Below are positions 53,809 through 64,000 of a stretch of DNA of 64,000 bases, piece by piece. The stretch lies in NCBI GenBank assembly GCA_903872075.1, contig CAIQJF010000025.1:44552-108551 (forward strand). The letters run 5' to 3'. Position numbers and translations under genes: made by a program. Position 1 is the first letter of the stretch; every line of letters begins with the position of its first letter. This DNA is from an uncultured Caulobacteraceae bacterium (lineage in GTDB: Bacteria > Pseudomonadota > Alphaproteobacteria > Caulobacterales > Caulobacteraceae). The notes below the pieces were generated by a model. The model had not been told where the DNA came from, made no database searches, and saw only the letters and a program-made list of their open reading frames with translations.

Positions 53809-55255
53809 GGCCTTCGCCCTGGCGGAAACGTCCCGCAACGCCCGCCGGCTCTCCGCGGTGAACGCGGCCGCCGCCGCCCTGGGCCTGTTCGTGGGCCAGA
53901 AGGCCACGGACGCCACAGCCCTGGTTCCGGACCTGGTCCTGGCCGACGCCGAGCCCGAGGCCGACGCGGCGGCGCTGATCGCCCTGGCCGACTGGTGCGC
54001 CCGGTTCTCGCCCGCCGTGGCTCTGGATCCGCCCGACGGTCTCTTCCTGGATATCACCGGCCTCGCCCATCTGTGGGGCGGCGAGGCGGCCCTCGCGGCG
54101 GATCTGACCGCGCGTCTCGCCCGCAATAGCCTGCCTGTGAGGACCGTCGTCGCGCCGACTCCCGGCGCGGCCTGGGCCCTGGCCCGCTTCGGTCCCCATG
54201 GAACCATCCTGAATCCCGAGGACGCTGCGGCGCGCCTGTCTCCCCTGCCGGCCGCGGCCCTGCGCCTGGCGCCGGAGGATGCCGCCCAGATCGCCCGCCT
54301 GGGTCTGGCCACGGTCGGCGCCCTGGGCGCCCAGCCGCGCGATCAACTGGTCCGGCGGTTCGGCGCGGGTGTCGTGCTGCGGCTGGATCAGGCCCTGGGC
54401 CGGCGACGCGAGGCCCTGACCTTCCGCCGCCCTCCCACGCCCTGGTTTGCGCGCCTGGCCTTCGCCGAACCGATCAGCACGCCGGAGGATCTCGCCCGGG
54501 CGGCCCGGGACATCGCCGATCGCCTCTGTGCGCGGCTGGAGGCCGAGGGGCGGGGCGGCCGGCGTTTCGATCTGGCCTTTCACCGCCTGGACGGGGTGAT
54601 CCTGCGCCAGAGCGTGGGCCTCGCCCTGCCCGGGCGGGACGCCGTGGCGGTGGCCCGGCTGATGATCCCGCGGCTGGATACGCTCGATCCCGGGTTTGGT
54701 ATCGAGGCGGTGACCCTTGCGGCGGCTGGGGTCGAGGTCTTGTCCGCCCGACAGGTCCGCCTGGATGAAAGCCGCGATATCGCGCCGGAAGAGGGGATCG
54801 CGCCCCTGGTGGATCGTCTGGTCAACCGCCTGGGGGACGACGCTGTCTGGCGGGCCGAACCCCACGCCAGCCACGATCCGGAACGGGCGGTGCGACGGCG
54901 CCCGCCGCTGTCGCCGCCGTCCGTCGCGGCGCCCGGCGGCTGGGATCCGGAGCGGCCGCGGCCCCTGCGCCTGTTCCGCCGGCCCGAACCCATCGAGGCG
55001 GTGGCGCCGGTGCCCGACGATCCGCCGGTGTTCTTCCGCTGGCGCGGCGCGGGCCACCGCGTGCGCCGGGCCGAGGGGCCCGAGCGCCTGGCGGAGGAAT
55101 GGTGGCGCCGGTCCTTCGAGGAGGCCGGTCCCGGCCGGGTGCGCGACTATTACCGGGTGGAGGACGAGGCGGGCGGGCGCTTCTGGCTGTTCCGCGACGG
55201 GCTCTACGCCGCCGCCGATCCGCCGCGCTGGTGGCTGCACGGCCTGTTCGGTTGA
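53726..55255 (+). CDS. imuB: Y-family DNA polymerase-like ImuB
   Basis: A 509-residue, catalytically degenerate Y-family polymerase homologue that bridges DnaE2 and the beta clamp. It begins [22 protein letters not shown], where active Y-polymerases have a DxD-bearing FaxVDxDxF strand, so the catalytic Asp is missing as expected. [27 protein letters not shown] is a strong family motif. The C-terminus has the ImuB-C tail ([22 protein letters not shown]). It overlaps imuA, and dnaE2 follows after 16 bp. Confidence 0.93.
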   Translation: MERILCAWSPNWAIANWKRRNPSAALAEAFALAETSRNARRLSAVNAAAAALGLFVGQKATDATALVPDLVLADAEPEADAAALIALADWCARFSPAVALDPPDGLFLDITGLAHLWGGEAALAADLTARLARNSLPVRTVVAPTPGAAWALARFGPHGTILNPEDAAARLSPLPAAALRLAPEDAAQIARLGLATVGALGAQPRDQLVRRFGAGVVLRLDQALGRRREALTFRRPPTPWFARLAFAEPISTPEDLARAARDIADRLCARLEAEGRGGRRFDLAFHRLDGVILRQSVGLALPGRDAVAVARLMIPRLDTLDPGFGIEAVTLAAAGVEVLSARQVRLDESRDIAPEEGIAPLVDRLVNRLGDDAVWRAEPHASHDPERAVRRRPPLSPPSVAAPGGWDPERPRPLRLFRRPEPIEAVAPVPDDPPVFFRWRGAGHRVRRAEGPERLAEEWWRRSFEEAGPGRVRDYYRVEDEAGGRFWLFRDGLYAAADPPRWWLHGLFG

Positions 55256-55271
55256 GAGCCTCGCGCCGCCA

Positions 55272-58200
55272 ATGACCTACGCCGAACTGCAGACCACCAC
55301 CAACTACAGCTTCCTGCGCGGGGCCTCGCATCCGGGAGAACTGGTGCTCACCGCCAGGGCCCTGGGCGTGGCCGCCGTGGGGGTCACCGACCGCAACAGC
55401 CTGGCCGGGGTGGTACGGGCCTGGTCCAAGGGGCGGGAACTGGGACAGCGGGTGCTCAGCGGCTGCCGGCTGGATTTCGCCGACGGGGCGCCCAGCCTGC
55501 TTTGCTATCCCACCGACCGGGAGGCCTGGGGACGCCTCACCCGCCTGCTCACCGTCGGCCAGCGGCGGGCGAAAAAGGGCGACTGCCATCTGATGGCGGC
55601 CGATCTTGCGGCCCATGCCGCGGGCCAGCTGTTTCTCGTCGTCGCGCCGTCGCGTCTGGATCCGGTCTTTGACGCCGACCTGACCCGGCTCGCGGGGGAA
55701 TATCGCGGGCGGATCTGGCTGGCGGCGGCCCGTCCCTATGGCGCGCGGGACATCCAGCGGCTGGCGGCCCTGGACGAGCTGGCGGCGCGCAGCGGCGCGC
55801 CGATGATCGCCGTCAACGACGTCCTCTACCATGGCCCCGAACGGCGGCCCCTTCAGGACATCCTCACCTGCATCCGCGAGGGCCGCACGATCGAGACGGC
55901 GGGCCTGAGCCTGGAGGCCAACGCCGAACGCCATCTGAAAACCCCGTCCGAGATGGCCCGCCTGTTCGCGCGCTGGCCGGCGGCCGTGGCCCGCACCGTC
56001 GAGGTGGCCGACCGGATCGGCTTCGACCTGTCCCAGCTCAAATACGAATACCCAGACGAGCCGGTTCCGCCCGGCAAGACCCCCATCGCCCATCTGACCG
56101 ACCTGGCCTGGCGCGGTGCGGCCTGGCGCTACCCCGGCGAGGTCCCCGAGAAGGTCCAGAGACTTCTGCGCGAGGAGCTGGGCCTGATCGAGGAGCTCGA
56201 CTACCCCAACTACTTCCTCACTGTTTACGACATCGTCGCCTGGGCGCGCTCCCAGGGCATCCTCTGCCAGGGTCGCGGCTCGGCGGCCAATTCGGTGGTT
56301 TGCTTCTGCCTGGGGATCACGGCGGTGGACCCCACCAAGCCCAAGCACGACATGCTCTTCGCCCGCTTCATCTCCCGCGAGCGCAACGAGCCGCCGGATA
56401 TCGACGTCGATTTCGAGCACGAGCGGCGCGAACTGGTGATGCAGTACATCTATGAGCGCTATGGCCGGGAGCGGGCGGCCATCTGCGCCACGGTGATCCA
56501 CTACCGGCCGCGCAGCGCCATCCGCGACGTCGGCAAGGCCCTGGGCCTGACCGAGGACGTCACCGCCGCCCTGGCCGGCACGGTCTGGGGCAGCTGGGGC
56601 GACGGACTGCCCGATGATCACATCCGCCAGGCGGGGCTGGACCCTGAAAGCCCCGAGATTCGCCGGGCCACGGCCCTGGCCGAAGAGCTGCTGACCTTTC
56701 CCCGCCATCTCTCTCAGCACGTGGGCGGCTTCGTCCTCACCCGCCGGCGGCTGGACGAGACCGTCCCCATCGGCAACGGGGCCATGAAGGACCGCACCTT
56801 CATCGAATGGGACAAGGACGACATCGATGATCTCGGCCTGATGAAGGTGGACGTCCTGGCGCTGGGCATGCTCACCGCCATCAAGCGGGCCATGGATGTG
56901 TTGGGCATCGCCGACATGGCCGACATCCCCGAGGAGGACCCGGCCGTCTACGCCATGCTGTCCCGCGCCGATTCCGTGGGCGTGTTCCAGGTGGAAAGCC
57001 GGGCGCAGATGTCCATGCTGCCGCGGCTGAAGCCGCGGGAATTCTATGACCTGGTGATCGAGGTCGCCATCGTCCGGCCGGGGCCGATCCAGGGCGACAT
57101 GGTCCACCCCTATCTGCGCCGCCGGGAGGGAACCGAGCCAGTTGAATTTCCCGCCCCCGCGCCGGAGTTCGGCCCGGCCGATGAACTGGAAGGCGTTCTG
57201 GGCAAGACCCTGGGCGTTCCCCTTTTCCAGGAACAGGCCATGCGCCTGGCCATCGAGGCGGCGAAGTTCACGCCCGAGGAGGCCAACGGCCTGCGCCGGT
57301 CCATGGCCACCTTTCGCAACTACGGTGATGTGGGAGTCTATGGGCGCAAGTTCGCCGAGGGCATGGTCAGCCGGGGCTACGACCCGGAGTTCGCCCAGCG
57401 CTGTTTCCGCCAGATCGAGGGCTTCGGCTCCTATGGCTTCCCCGAGAGCCACGCCATCAGCTTCGCCAAGCTGGTCTATGTCTCGGCCTGGCTGAAGCAC
57501 CATCGCCCGGACGTGTTCTGCGCGGCCATGCTCAACAGCCAGCCCATGGGGTTCTATCAGCCCGCCCAGCTGGTCCGCGACGCGCGCGAGCATGGCGTCG
57601 AGGTCCGCCCGCCTGACGTGATGCGCAGCGGCTGGGACTGCGCGCTGGAAGAGGATCGTGACGAACGCCCCCTCCACTACCTTCGGCGGTCCCCCTCCCC
57701 CGCGGGCGGGGGAGGAGAAAATACATCTCCTCCCCCGTGCAACGGGGGAGGGGGACCGCGCCAAGGGCGCGTGACGGAGGGGGTGCACCTCCGTCCCGTC
57801 CGCCTCGGTCTGAGGATGGTTTCGGGGCTGCGCCGGGAAGAGGCCGACCGGCTGATCGCCGCCCGCCGGGACGGCGCGCGGAGCCTCACCGGTCTCGCCG
57901 CCCAGGGCGCCCTGTCGCGCCAGACCCTGGAGCGGCTGGCCGAGGCCGACGCCCTGCGATCCCTGGGAATGGATCGCAGGGCCGGACTCTGGGCGGTCAA
58001 GGGTCTGGCGCCCGAGGCCCGGGCGGAGACCGAAGCCCCGCTTCTGGCCCTGATGGGCCCGCCCGCCGAGGGTCCGGCCAGCCTGCCGGTCATGCCCCTG
58101 CCGGCCCATGTGGCCGAGGACTACCGCACCACCAGCCTCTCCCTGAAGGCCCACCCCTGCGTCTTCTTCCGGCCCTTGCTGAACGACCTTGGGGCCGTGA

Positions 58201-58565
58201 CGGCGGCGCGTCTGAAGACGATGAGGGATGGCGCCCGCCTCTGTGTGGGCGGTCTGGTCCTCATCCGTCAGCGGCCGGGCACGGCCAAGGGCGTGGTGTT
58301 CGTGACCCTGGAGGACGAGACCGGGGCCGCCAACGCCGTGGTCTGGAAGGACGTCTTCACCGCCAATCGCCGCACCGTCATGGCCTCGCGCTTCCTGGTG
58401 GTGCATGGCCGCCTGCAGAAGGCTGGCGAGGTGATCCATGTGGTGGCCGAGCGGTTCACCGATCTCACCGCGCGCCTGAGCGACTTGCGGGCCGAGGGGC
58501 CGGCGGCGCTGGAACCGCCACGGGCCTCACCGGCCCGGCTGGGCCGCAGCCGGGACTTTCACTGA
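55272..58565 (+). CDS. dnaE2: Error-prone DNA polymerase DnaE2 (ImuC)
   Basis: A 1097-residue C-family polymerase for SOS translesion synthesis. PHP domain ([34 protein letters not shown]), palm with catalytic acids ([30 protein letters not shown]), [22 protein letters not shown], and a C-terminal OB domain ([16 protein letters not shown]). Around residues 800-838 it carries an in-frame GC-rich palindromic insertion ([19 protein letters not shown]...) absent from the family pattern. The longer track start is antisense/off-frame read-through of imuB. Its stop is 17 bp from a convergent gene. Confidence 0.94.
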   Translation: MTYAELQTTTNYSFLRGASHPGELVLTARALGVAAVGVTDRNSLAGVVRAWSKGRELGQRVLSGCRLDFADGAPSLLCYPTDREAWGRLTRLLTVGQRRAKKGDCHLMAADLAAHAAGQLFLVVAPSRLDPVFDADLTRLAGEYRGRIWLAAARPYGARDIQRLAALDELAARSGAPMIAVNDVLYHGPERRPLQDILTCIREGRTIETAGLSLEANAERHLKTPSEMARLFARWPAAVARTVEVADRIGFDLSQLKYEYPDEPVPPGKTPIAHLTDLAWRGAAWRYPGEVPEKVQRLLREELGLIEELDYPNYFLTVYDIVAWARSQGILCQGRGSAANSVVCFCLGITAVDPTKPKHDMLFARFISRERNEPPDIDVDFEHERRELVMQYIYERYGRERAAICATVIHYRPRSAIRDVGKALGLTEDVTAALAGTVWGSWGDGLPDDHIRQAGLDPESPEIRRATALAEELLTFPRHLSQHVGGFVLTRRRLDETVPIGNGAMKDRTFIEWDKDDIDDLGLMKVDVLALGMLTAIKRAMDVLGIADMADIPEEDPAVYAMLSRADSVGVFQVESRAQMSMLPRLKPREFYDLVIEVAIVRPGPIQGDMVHPYLRRREGTEPVEFPAPAPEFGPADELEGVLGKTLGVPLFQEQAMRLAIEAAKFTPEEANGLRRSMATFRNYGDVGVYGRKFAEGMVSRGYDPEFAQRCFRQIEGFGSYGFPESHAISFAKLVYVSAWLKHHRPDVFCAAMLNSQPMGFYQPAQLVRDAREHGVEVRPPDVMRSGWDCALEEDRDERPLHYLRRSPSPAGGGGENTSPPPCNGGGGPRQGRVTEGVHLRPVRLGLRMVSGLRREEADRLIAARRDGARSLTGLAAQGALSRQTLERLAEADALRSLGMDRRAGLWAVKGLAPEARAETEAPLLALMGPPAEGPASLPVMPLPAHVAEDYRTTSLSLKAHPCVFFRPLLNDLGAVTAARLKTMRDGARLCVGGLVLIRQRPGTAKGVVFVTLEDETGAANAVVWKDVFTANRRTVMASRFLVVHGRLQKAGEVIHVVAERFTDLTARLSDLRAEGPAALEPPRASPARLGRSRDFH
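57668..57783. repeat. Palindromic GC-rich repeat element inserted in dnaE2
   Basis: About 116 bp with near-perfect dyad symmetry: CCCCCTCC at the left end and GGAGGGGG at the right, GGTCCCCCTCCCCCG facing its complement, and two internal hairpins (CTCCCCCG/CGGGGGAG with 4-nt loop, CTCCCCCGT/ACGGGGGAG with 3-nt loop). It resembles the REP-like elements that I recall from Caulobacterales intergenic regions. Here it is fully translated without a stop or frameshift. Confidence 0.8.
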
Positions 58566-58582
58566 CCGTGATGGACGATGGA

Positions 58583-59533
58583 TCAGCGCGACGTGGCCAT
58601 GGCCGAGGACATCCAGCCTCGGTTGCCGTTCTCATCATCCACTTCCATCCACACGCCGTTGCGCTGGCCGGTCGGATAGACCGTCGCGCCGGCCTGCAGC
58701 GAATAGACGATCTTGCCGGTGGGCGATGGCGTCGCCCTGACCGCAAGGGCCGCCGTCGTGCGCTGGGACGACACCGGCGCATTGGCCGCCGCCTCGCCCG
58801 GCTGCTGGTTCTGCATGTAGTGGACCAGGTCCACGAAGGCGTTGAAATAGGCCGCGCCGATCACCTTGCCGATGTCCGTGTCGGAATAGCCGCCGCCGGC
58901 CAGGCCCACGAAACCGCCCCATCCGCCGCCGCCACCCCCGCCGCCGAACGAGACATCGGATTTCTGGGCCGCGCCCTCGGCGATGTAGAGCTGCTCGGTG
59001 GTGCGGGCGTCCACCAGGGTCAGGAGCGTATGCGCCTCCGACTTCTTGACCTGAATGCTGCCGGCCAGGGCGCCGAAACCGCCCGGCAGGAAGCGCCCGG
59101 CCACCGCGCCGATGTTGCTGCCCCCGGAATTCCTGTTCGATCCGGCGATGTCCGGGATGATGAAATAGTCGGCCGCCGACACCTGGCCGCGCCCGACGTT
59201 GGACCCGCGGCGGAGATCGCCGGATTCATTAAGTCCGGCTTCCTGATTGCGCATGGCCAGGCCGCCGTTGCGGTCGACGATGCGAAGGCAGCCCGACTTC
59301 AGGGCGAACAGCTTGATCAGGGATTCCGGATTGGAAAGGCCGAGCCCTTCCCACCAGCGGTTCTGCGGCTCCTTGACCGCGGCCGTGCCGAGCGGCCGGT
59401 CGCAACGGGGCAGGTCCGGTGTGAGCGTTTTCTTCGGCCCGTTCCGGTCCATGCCGTACTGGGCGACCGCCGGCGTCGCCAGCGACGAGGCGATAAGCCC
59501 GACGACGAGGCAGGTGGAGACGAAATTACGCAT
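58583..59533 (-). CDS. CsgG/HfaB-like secreted protein with C-terminal SH3 domain
   Basis: A 316-residue exported protein (signal peptide FVSTCLVVGLIASSLATPAVAQ). The middle resembles CsgG/HfaB outer-membrane assembly proteins: NPESLIKLFALKSGCLRIVDRNGGLAMRNQE, ADYFIIPDI and HTLLTLVDARTTEQLYIAEGAAQKSDVSF. A run of about ten Gly follows, then a C-terminal bacterial SH3 domain (LAVRATPSPTGKIVYSLQAG ... NRGWMSSAMA). Unlike CsgG there is no lipobox Cys. The start is placed at MRNFVSTCL. The role is unknown; an envelope or curli/holdfast-like assembly function is only suggested. Confidence 0.7.
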   Translation of the reverse strand: MRNFVSTCLVVGLIASSLATPAVAQYGMDRNGPKKTLTPDLPRCDRPLGTAAVKEPQNRWWEGLGLSNPESLIKLFALKSGCLRIVDRNGGLAMRNQEAGLNESGDLRRGSNVGRGQVSAADYFIIPDIAGSNRNSGGSNIGAVAGRFLPGGFGALAGSIQVKKSEAHTLLTLVDARTTEQLYIAEGAAQKSDVSFGGGGGGGGWGGFVGLAGGGYSDTDIGKVIGAAYFNAFVDLVHYMQNQQPGEAAANAPVSSQRTTAALAVRATPSPTGKIVYSLQAGATVYPTGQRNGVWMEVDDENGNRGWMSSAMATSR

Positions 59534-59623
59534 GATCAGCCCTTTCTGGCCCCCACCGGACCTTAGCGAGGGCGGCGACGGCGTCAACGGCGCGAGCCGC
59601 GGAACGCCGCCGCCGGCGGCGGC

Positions 59624-61696
<2,073 letters not shown>

Positions 61697-61939
61697 GCGG
61701 GTTTCCTCGGCTGCGGCTTCCGCGCGCGCGGGGGCGGGCGAAGTCATATTATGCGCGCGTCATTGACGCCGCCCATGGCGCCCGTCAATCCGGCCGCGGG
61801 ACAAGGGCGGAAAAAAGCCGGGACGCAAAGCCAAGCTTTTGCCGCTTTTGCGGGAAGCAAGACCATTTTCCGCCCCTTTTCGGGACGCGGCGAAAGGTCT
61901 ATGAAAGCCCCTTGGGGCATCTTGAGAGGATTTCGGATC

Positions 61940-63247
61940 ATGTCACGTCTCGTCCACGGCGCCGCGGGCGCCTTGTCGGCTGGGGGTGCGTTCCTGCGCG
62001 CCTGCAGGGCCGCATCAATCTGTCTGGCCGCCGCCGCCCCTGCCATGGCCGACCCGGCTCAGGCGCAGCTCACCTCCCAGCAGGATGCCTATCTGCAATC
62101 GCACCAGATTTCGCCCGGCGCGCTGACGCCGCGCTATCTGAGCGGGGCTCCCGGCGGCGGCCAGAAGATGCTGAAGACGCAGCAGACGCTGCAAACGATC
62201 AGCCCCGGCTCGACCCTGCCCTACTGGTCCACCACGGTCACCTCACCGCTGGATCACGTGACCTATAATGTCTCCATGGTCGGCAGCAGCCCCTACGTCA
62301 CCAAGCCCGCCAACACCGACATCACCTATGTGCCGATCGCCGTGCGCCTGCACTTCCCGGGCGGCTATGTGTTCGATCCGACCACCAACGCCAACTGCGA
62401 CACCCGTTCGGCGTCGAACCGGTTCTTTTATTCGCCGATCTTCCGGGCGGCGACCTACACTTCCAACGGCGTGAACGTCAGCGCCGGCGTCACCCTGGGC
62501 ACCCAGCTGGTGTCGGCCTACCAGCGCGCCAACTTCTGGGACAACGTGAAGGGCTCGCAGTACGGCATCCGTCTGATGCCCAAGCAGTCGAACCCGATCG
62601 TGGTCGACTACACGGTCACCTACCCCGACTCTCAGGTCGTCAGCATCGCCAGCCAGTGCGGCAAGAAGAACAACCCGTTCGGCGAGATGGACATCAACGA
62701 ATATGACGCCCTGGTGCAGTCGCTCGCGGCCAAGTACGCCACCCCGACCCAGCTGCCGGTCGTCCTGGCCTACAATGTCGTGCTGGTGGACGGCTCGCTG
62801 AGCAACTGCTGCATCATCGGCTATCACAACGCCGTGCCGGTCACCGGCGGAACACAGATCTACGCTGTCGGCACCTATGTGGACCCGGGCGTGTTCAGCG
62901 GCATCTCCGATATCGGCGCCTGGTCGCATGAGATCGCCGAACTGTATGACGACCCCTTCGTCCAGTCGATTTCCGGCGTTCCCGGCGGCTTCAGCAACGA
63001 CCTGACCCCGGCCTGGGGCCATCTCGGCCAGGTTGGCGGTTGCCAGAACAACCTCGAGAACGGGGACCCGCTCACGGGTAGCCAGTTCGCGGTGACCACC
63101 ACGGTCGGCGGCGCCACATTCACCTACCACTACCAGGACCTCGCCTTCCTGAACTGGTTCTACCGCACCCCGTCCACGGCGGCCGGCAACGCCGGGTCTT
63201 TCCAGTCTCTTCTGCCCCCCGGCGGTCAACCGACCGTCTGCCAATAA
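61940..63247 (+). CDS. Secreted protein of unknown function with HEIAE motif
   Basis: A ~435-residue exported protein; I do not recognise the family with certainty. A gagagga ribosome site precedes the ATG; the leader (AASICLAAAAPAMADPAQA) looks like a signal peptide with a long n-region. The mature part is Thr/Ser/Asn-rich and beta-like. It has a WSHEIAELYDDP stretch (His330, Glu331, Glu334) resembling the SHE-x-x-E...DP pattern of putative zinc hydrolases and of EXORDIUM-like proteins, and at least seven Cys after the leader. The huge track ORF upstream is antisense to the FadB-like gene. It lies between that gene and a TonB receptor. A metallopeptidase role is only a guess. Confidence 0.75.
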   Translation: MSRLVHGAAGALSAGGAFLRACRAASICLAAAAPAMADPAQAQLTSQQDAYLQSHQISPGALTPRYLSGAPGGGQKMLKTQQTLQTISPGSTLPYWSTTVTSPLDHVTYNVSMVGSSPYVTKPANTDITYVPIAVRLHFPGGYVFDPTTNANCDTRSASNRFFYSPIFRAATYTSNGVNVSAGVTLGTQLVSAYQRANFWDNVKGSQYGIRLMPKQSNPIVVDYTVTYPDSQVVSIASQCGKKNNPFGEMDINEYDALVQSLAAKYATPTQLPVVLAYNVVLVDGSLSNCCIIGYHNAVPVTGGTQIYAVGTYVDPGVFSGISDIGAWSHEIAELYDDPFVQSISGVPGGFSNDLTPAWGHLGQVGGCQNNLENGDPLTGSQFAVTTTVGGATFTYHYQDLAFLNWFYRTPSTAAGNAGSFQSLLPPGGQPTVCQ

Positions 63248-63258
63248 GCGCTTCGTGA

Positions 63259-63283
63259 GGTCGCGGCCCCTGCGGCCGCGACC
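63259..63283 (+). terminator. Hairpin after HEIAE protein gene
   Basis: A perfect 10-bp GC stem GGTCGCGGCC/GGCCGCGACC with a 5-nt loop, 11 bp past the stop. It has no T-tract and probably works with the next hairpin. Confidence 0.55.
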
Positions 63284-63318
63284 GTCCGGGCCATCGCGAT
63301 TGCACCATTTCGGCCGCA

Positions 63319-63362
63319 GAGCCGCAGGAACCCTGGCCGGTTCCTGCGGCTCATTGCTTTTT
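63319..63362 (+). terminator. Strong intrinsic terminator
   Basis: A perfect 14-bp stem GAGCCGCAGGAACC/GGTTCCTGCGGCTC with a 6-nt loop, followed by ATTGCTTTTT. This insulates the TonB receptor at the window end from the upstream gene. Confidence 0.9.
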
Positions 63363-63507
63363 GGAAACAAATCGCAACGAAACCGGTTGACGCGTGCAAA
63401 TCGTTCATTAACATCCTAACCTTACCCGCGAAAACACGGCGAGGCCGGGGCGGGCCAACCGGAAACGTATCCGCCGTCCCCGCAAGGGCCGGTTTGGGGG
63501 GGGGCAT

Positions 63508-64000
63508 ATGGCGATCAGACAGATTCTCATGATGACCGGCGCGGCGAGCGTGCTGGCGCTTGCGAGCGGGCACGCTTGTGCGGCTGAGGCCAACGCCAAG
63601 GCGACGGACAACTCGGGCGGCACCACCATCGGCGAACTGGTGGTTACCGCCGAAAAGCGCGAACAGAACCTGCAGACCGTTCCGGTGGCCATCTCGGCCT
63701 ACACCGCGGCCAAGCGTCAGCTGATGGGGATCGACTCCATCCAGGATATGACCAACTTCACCCCGGGTCTTGAGTACAACAGCTCCACCGACCGGATCTC
63801 GCTGCGCGGCGTGGGCCGCCTGACCAACGTGCTCTCCGCCGACGCCTCGGTGGCCAACTACAGCGACGGCGTCTACGAGACCTTCGCGGTGGGCGCCGGC
63901 GCCTCGACCCTGTTCCTGGACCGGGTGGAAGTGCTCCGCGGTCCGCAAGGCACCCTCTACGGCCGTAACGCCATCGGCGGGGCGATCAACATCATCTCCC
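63508..64000 (+). CDS. TonB-dependent receptor (3' truncated by window end)
   Basis: The first 164 codons of a receptor. Signal peptide (LMMTGAASVLALASGHACA), a TonB-box-like region (GELVVTAEKREQNLQTVPVAI) and plug domain motifs (QDMTNFTPGLEYN, ISLRGVGRLTN, DRVEVLRGPQGTLYGRNAIGGAINII). It has a G-rich ribosome-binding stretch just before the ATG. The first ~20 plug motifs are close in style to the other receptor in the window, but loops differ. The barrel and any substrate hints lie beyond the window. It is missing from the ORF track because no stop is reached. Confidence 0.92.
   Translation, partial: MAIRQILMMTGAASVLALASGHACAAEANAKATDNSGGTTIGELVVTAEKREQNLQTVPVAISAYTAAKRQLMGIDSIQDMTNFTPGLEYNSSTDRISLRGVGRLTNVLSADASVANYSDGVYETFAVGAGASTLFLDRVEVLRGPQGTLYGRNAIGGAINIIS

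Noticed and set aside
54822-58439. 1205-residue minus-strand ORF antisense to dnaE2 and imuB
   Set aside because: It mirrors codon bias of GC-rich genes; its translation has no recognisable domain and the plus-strand genes are clearly real.

Overview
The window reads as the origin-proximal part of a GC-rich alphaproteobacterial chromosome, most likely Caulobacterales (Caulobacter/Phenylobacterium-like). This rests on gene order (phyR ... ftsK-lolA-xthA ... leuS-lptE-holA, parB-parA-gidB-gidA-mnmE, rho-hemJ-hemH, then ppsR-maf-aroE-coaE-dnaQ-secB), a perfect CtrA-type site in the putative origin, GTTC-N7-GTTC type SOS control of imuA-imuB-dnaE2, an NtrZ-like protein and several TonB receptors. 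No database search was run; all calls come from motifs, length and context.

Region by region. (1) Left end to about 3 kb: a general stress response locus with phyR (truncated by the window edge), two small membrane/membrane-associated stress-type proteins on the opposite strand, and a PAS-HWE histidine kinase carrying its own receiver domain. (2) 3-15 kb: ftsK, lolA, xthA, a CenR-like regulator, an L,D-transpeptidase, a PLP-homeostasis protein head-to-head with a ThiE/TenI-like protein, an NtrZ-like protein, a DUF3576 lipoprotein, leuS, lptE and holA. (3) 15-24.1 kb: the segregation and origin-flanking block, all on the minus strand: parB, parA, rsmG, mnmG, mnmE, a DUF6489 protein, rho, hemJ, hemH. 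Two perfect 16-bp parS palindromes lie inside leuS and between mnmG and mnmE. (4) About 24.12-24.68 kb: the only large gene-free gap, with a CtrA box, DnaA-like boxes and GANTC methylation sites. It is the probable replication origin, and gene direction flips there. (5) 24.7-31.3 kb: the plus-strand ppsR-maf-aroE-coaE-dnaQ run, secB on the minus strand, and a TimA-like/mltA/smr operon. (6) 31.3-42.7 kb: a his operon led by an adenosine kinase, nth, DUF2244, hslVU, a ThiF-type E1 enzyme, a 2-hydroxyacid dehydrogenase, an SH3 protein and fabA-fabB.

(7) 42.7-53 kb is more accessory: a TonB receptor with a strong terminator, a single-chain biotin-dependent acyl-CoA carboxylase, and a TetR regulator with its operator facing a three-gene aromatic catabolism operon (extradiol dioxygenase, FAH-family hydrolase, FAD monooxygenase). 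(8) 53-58.6 kb: the SOS mutagenesis cassette imuA-imuB-dnaE2 behind a LexA box. dnaE2 carries an in-frame palindromic repeat element. (9) 58.6 kb to the end: a CsgG/HfaB-like protein with an SH3 tail, a FadB-like bifunctional beta-oxidation enzyme, a secreted protein with a HEIAE motif that I do not recognise, tandem hairpins, and the start of a second TonB receptor cut by the window edge.

No rRNA, tRNA, CRISPR array, insertion sequence or prophage gene was recognised. The strongest leads are the origin/parS architecture, the palindromic insertion in dnaE2, the TetR-carboxylase/dioxygenase divergent module, and the unassigned HEIAE protein.
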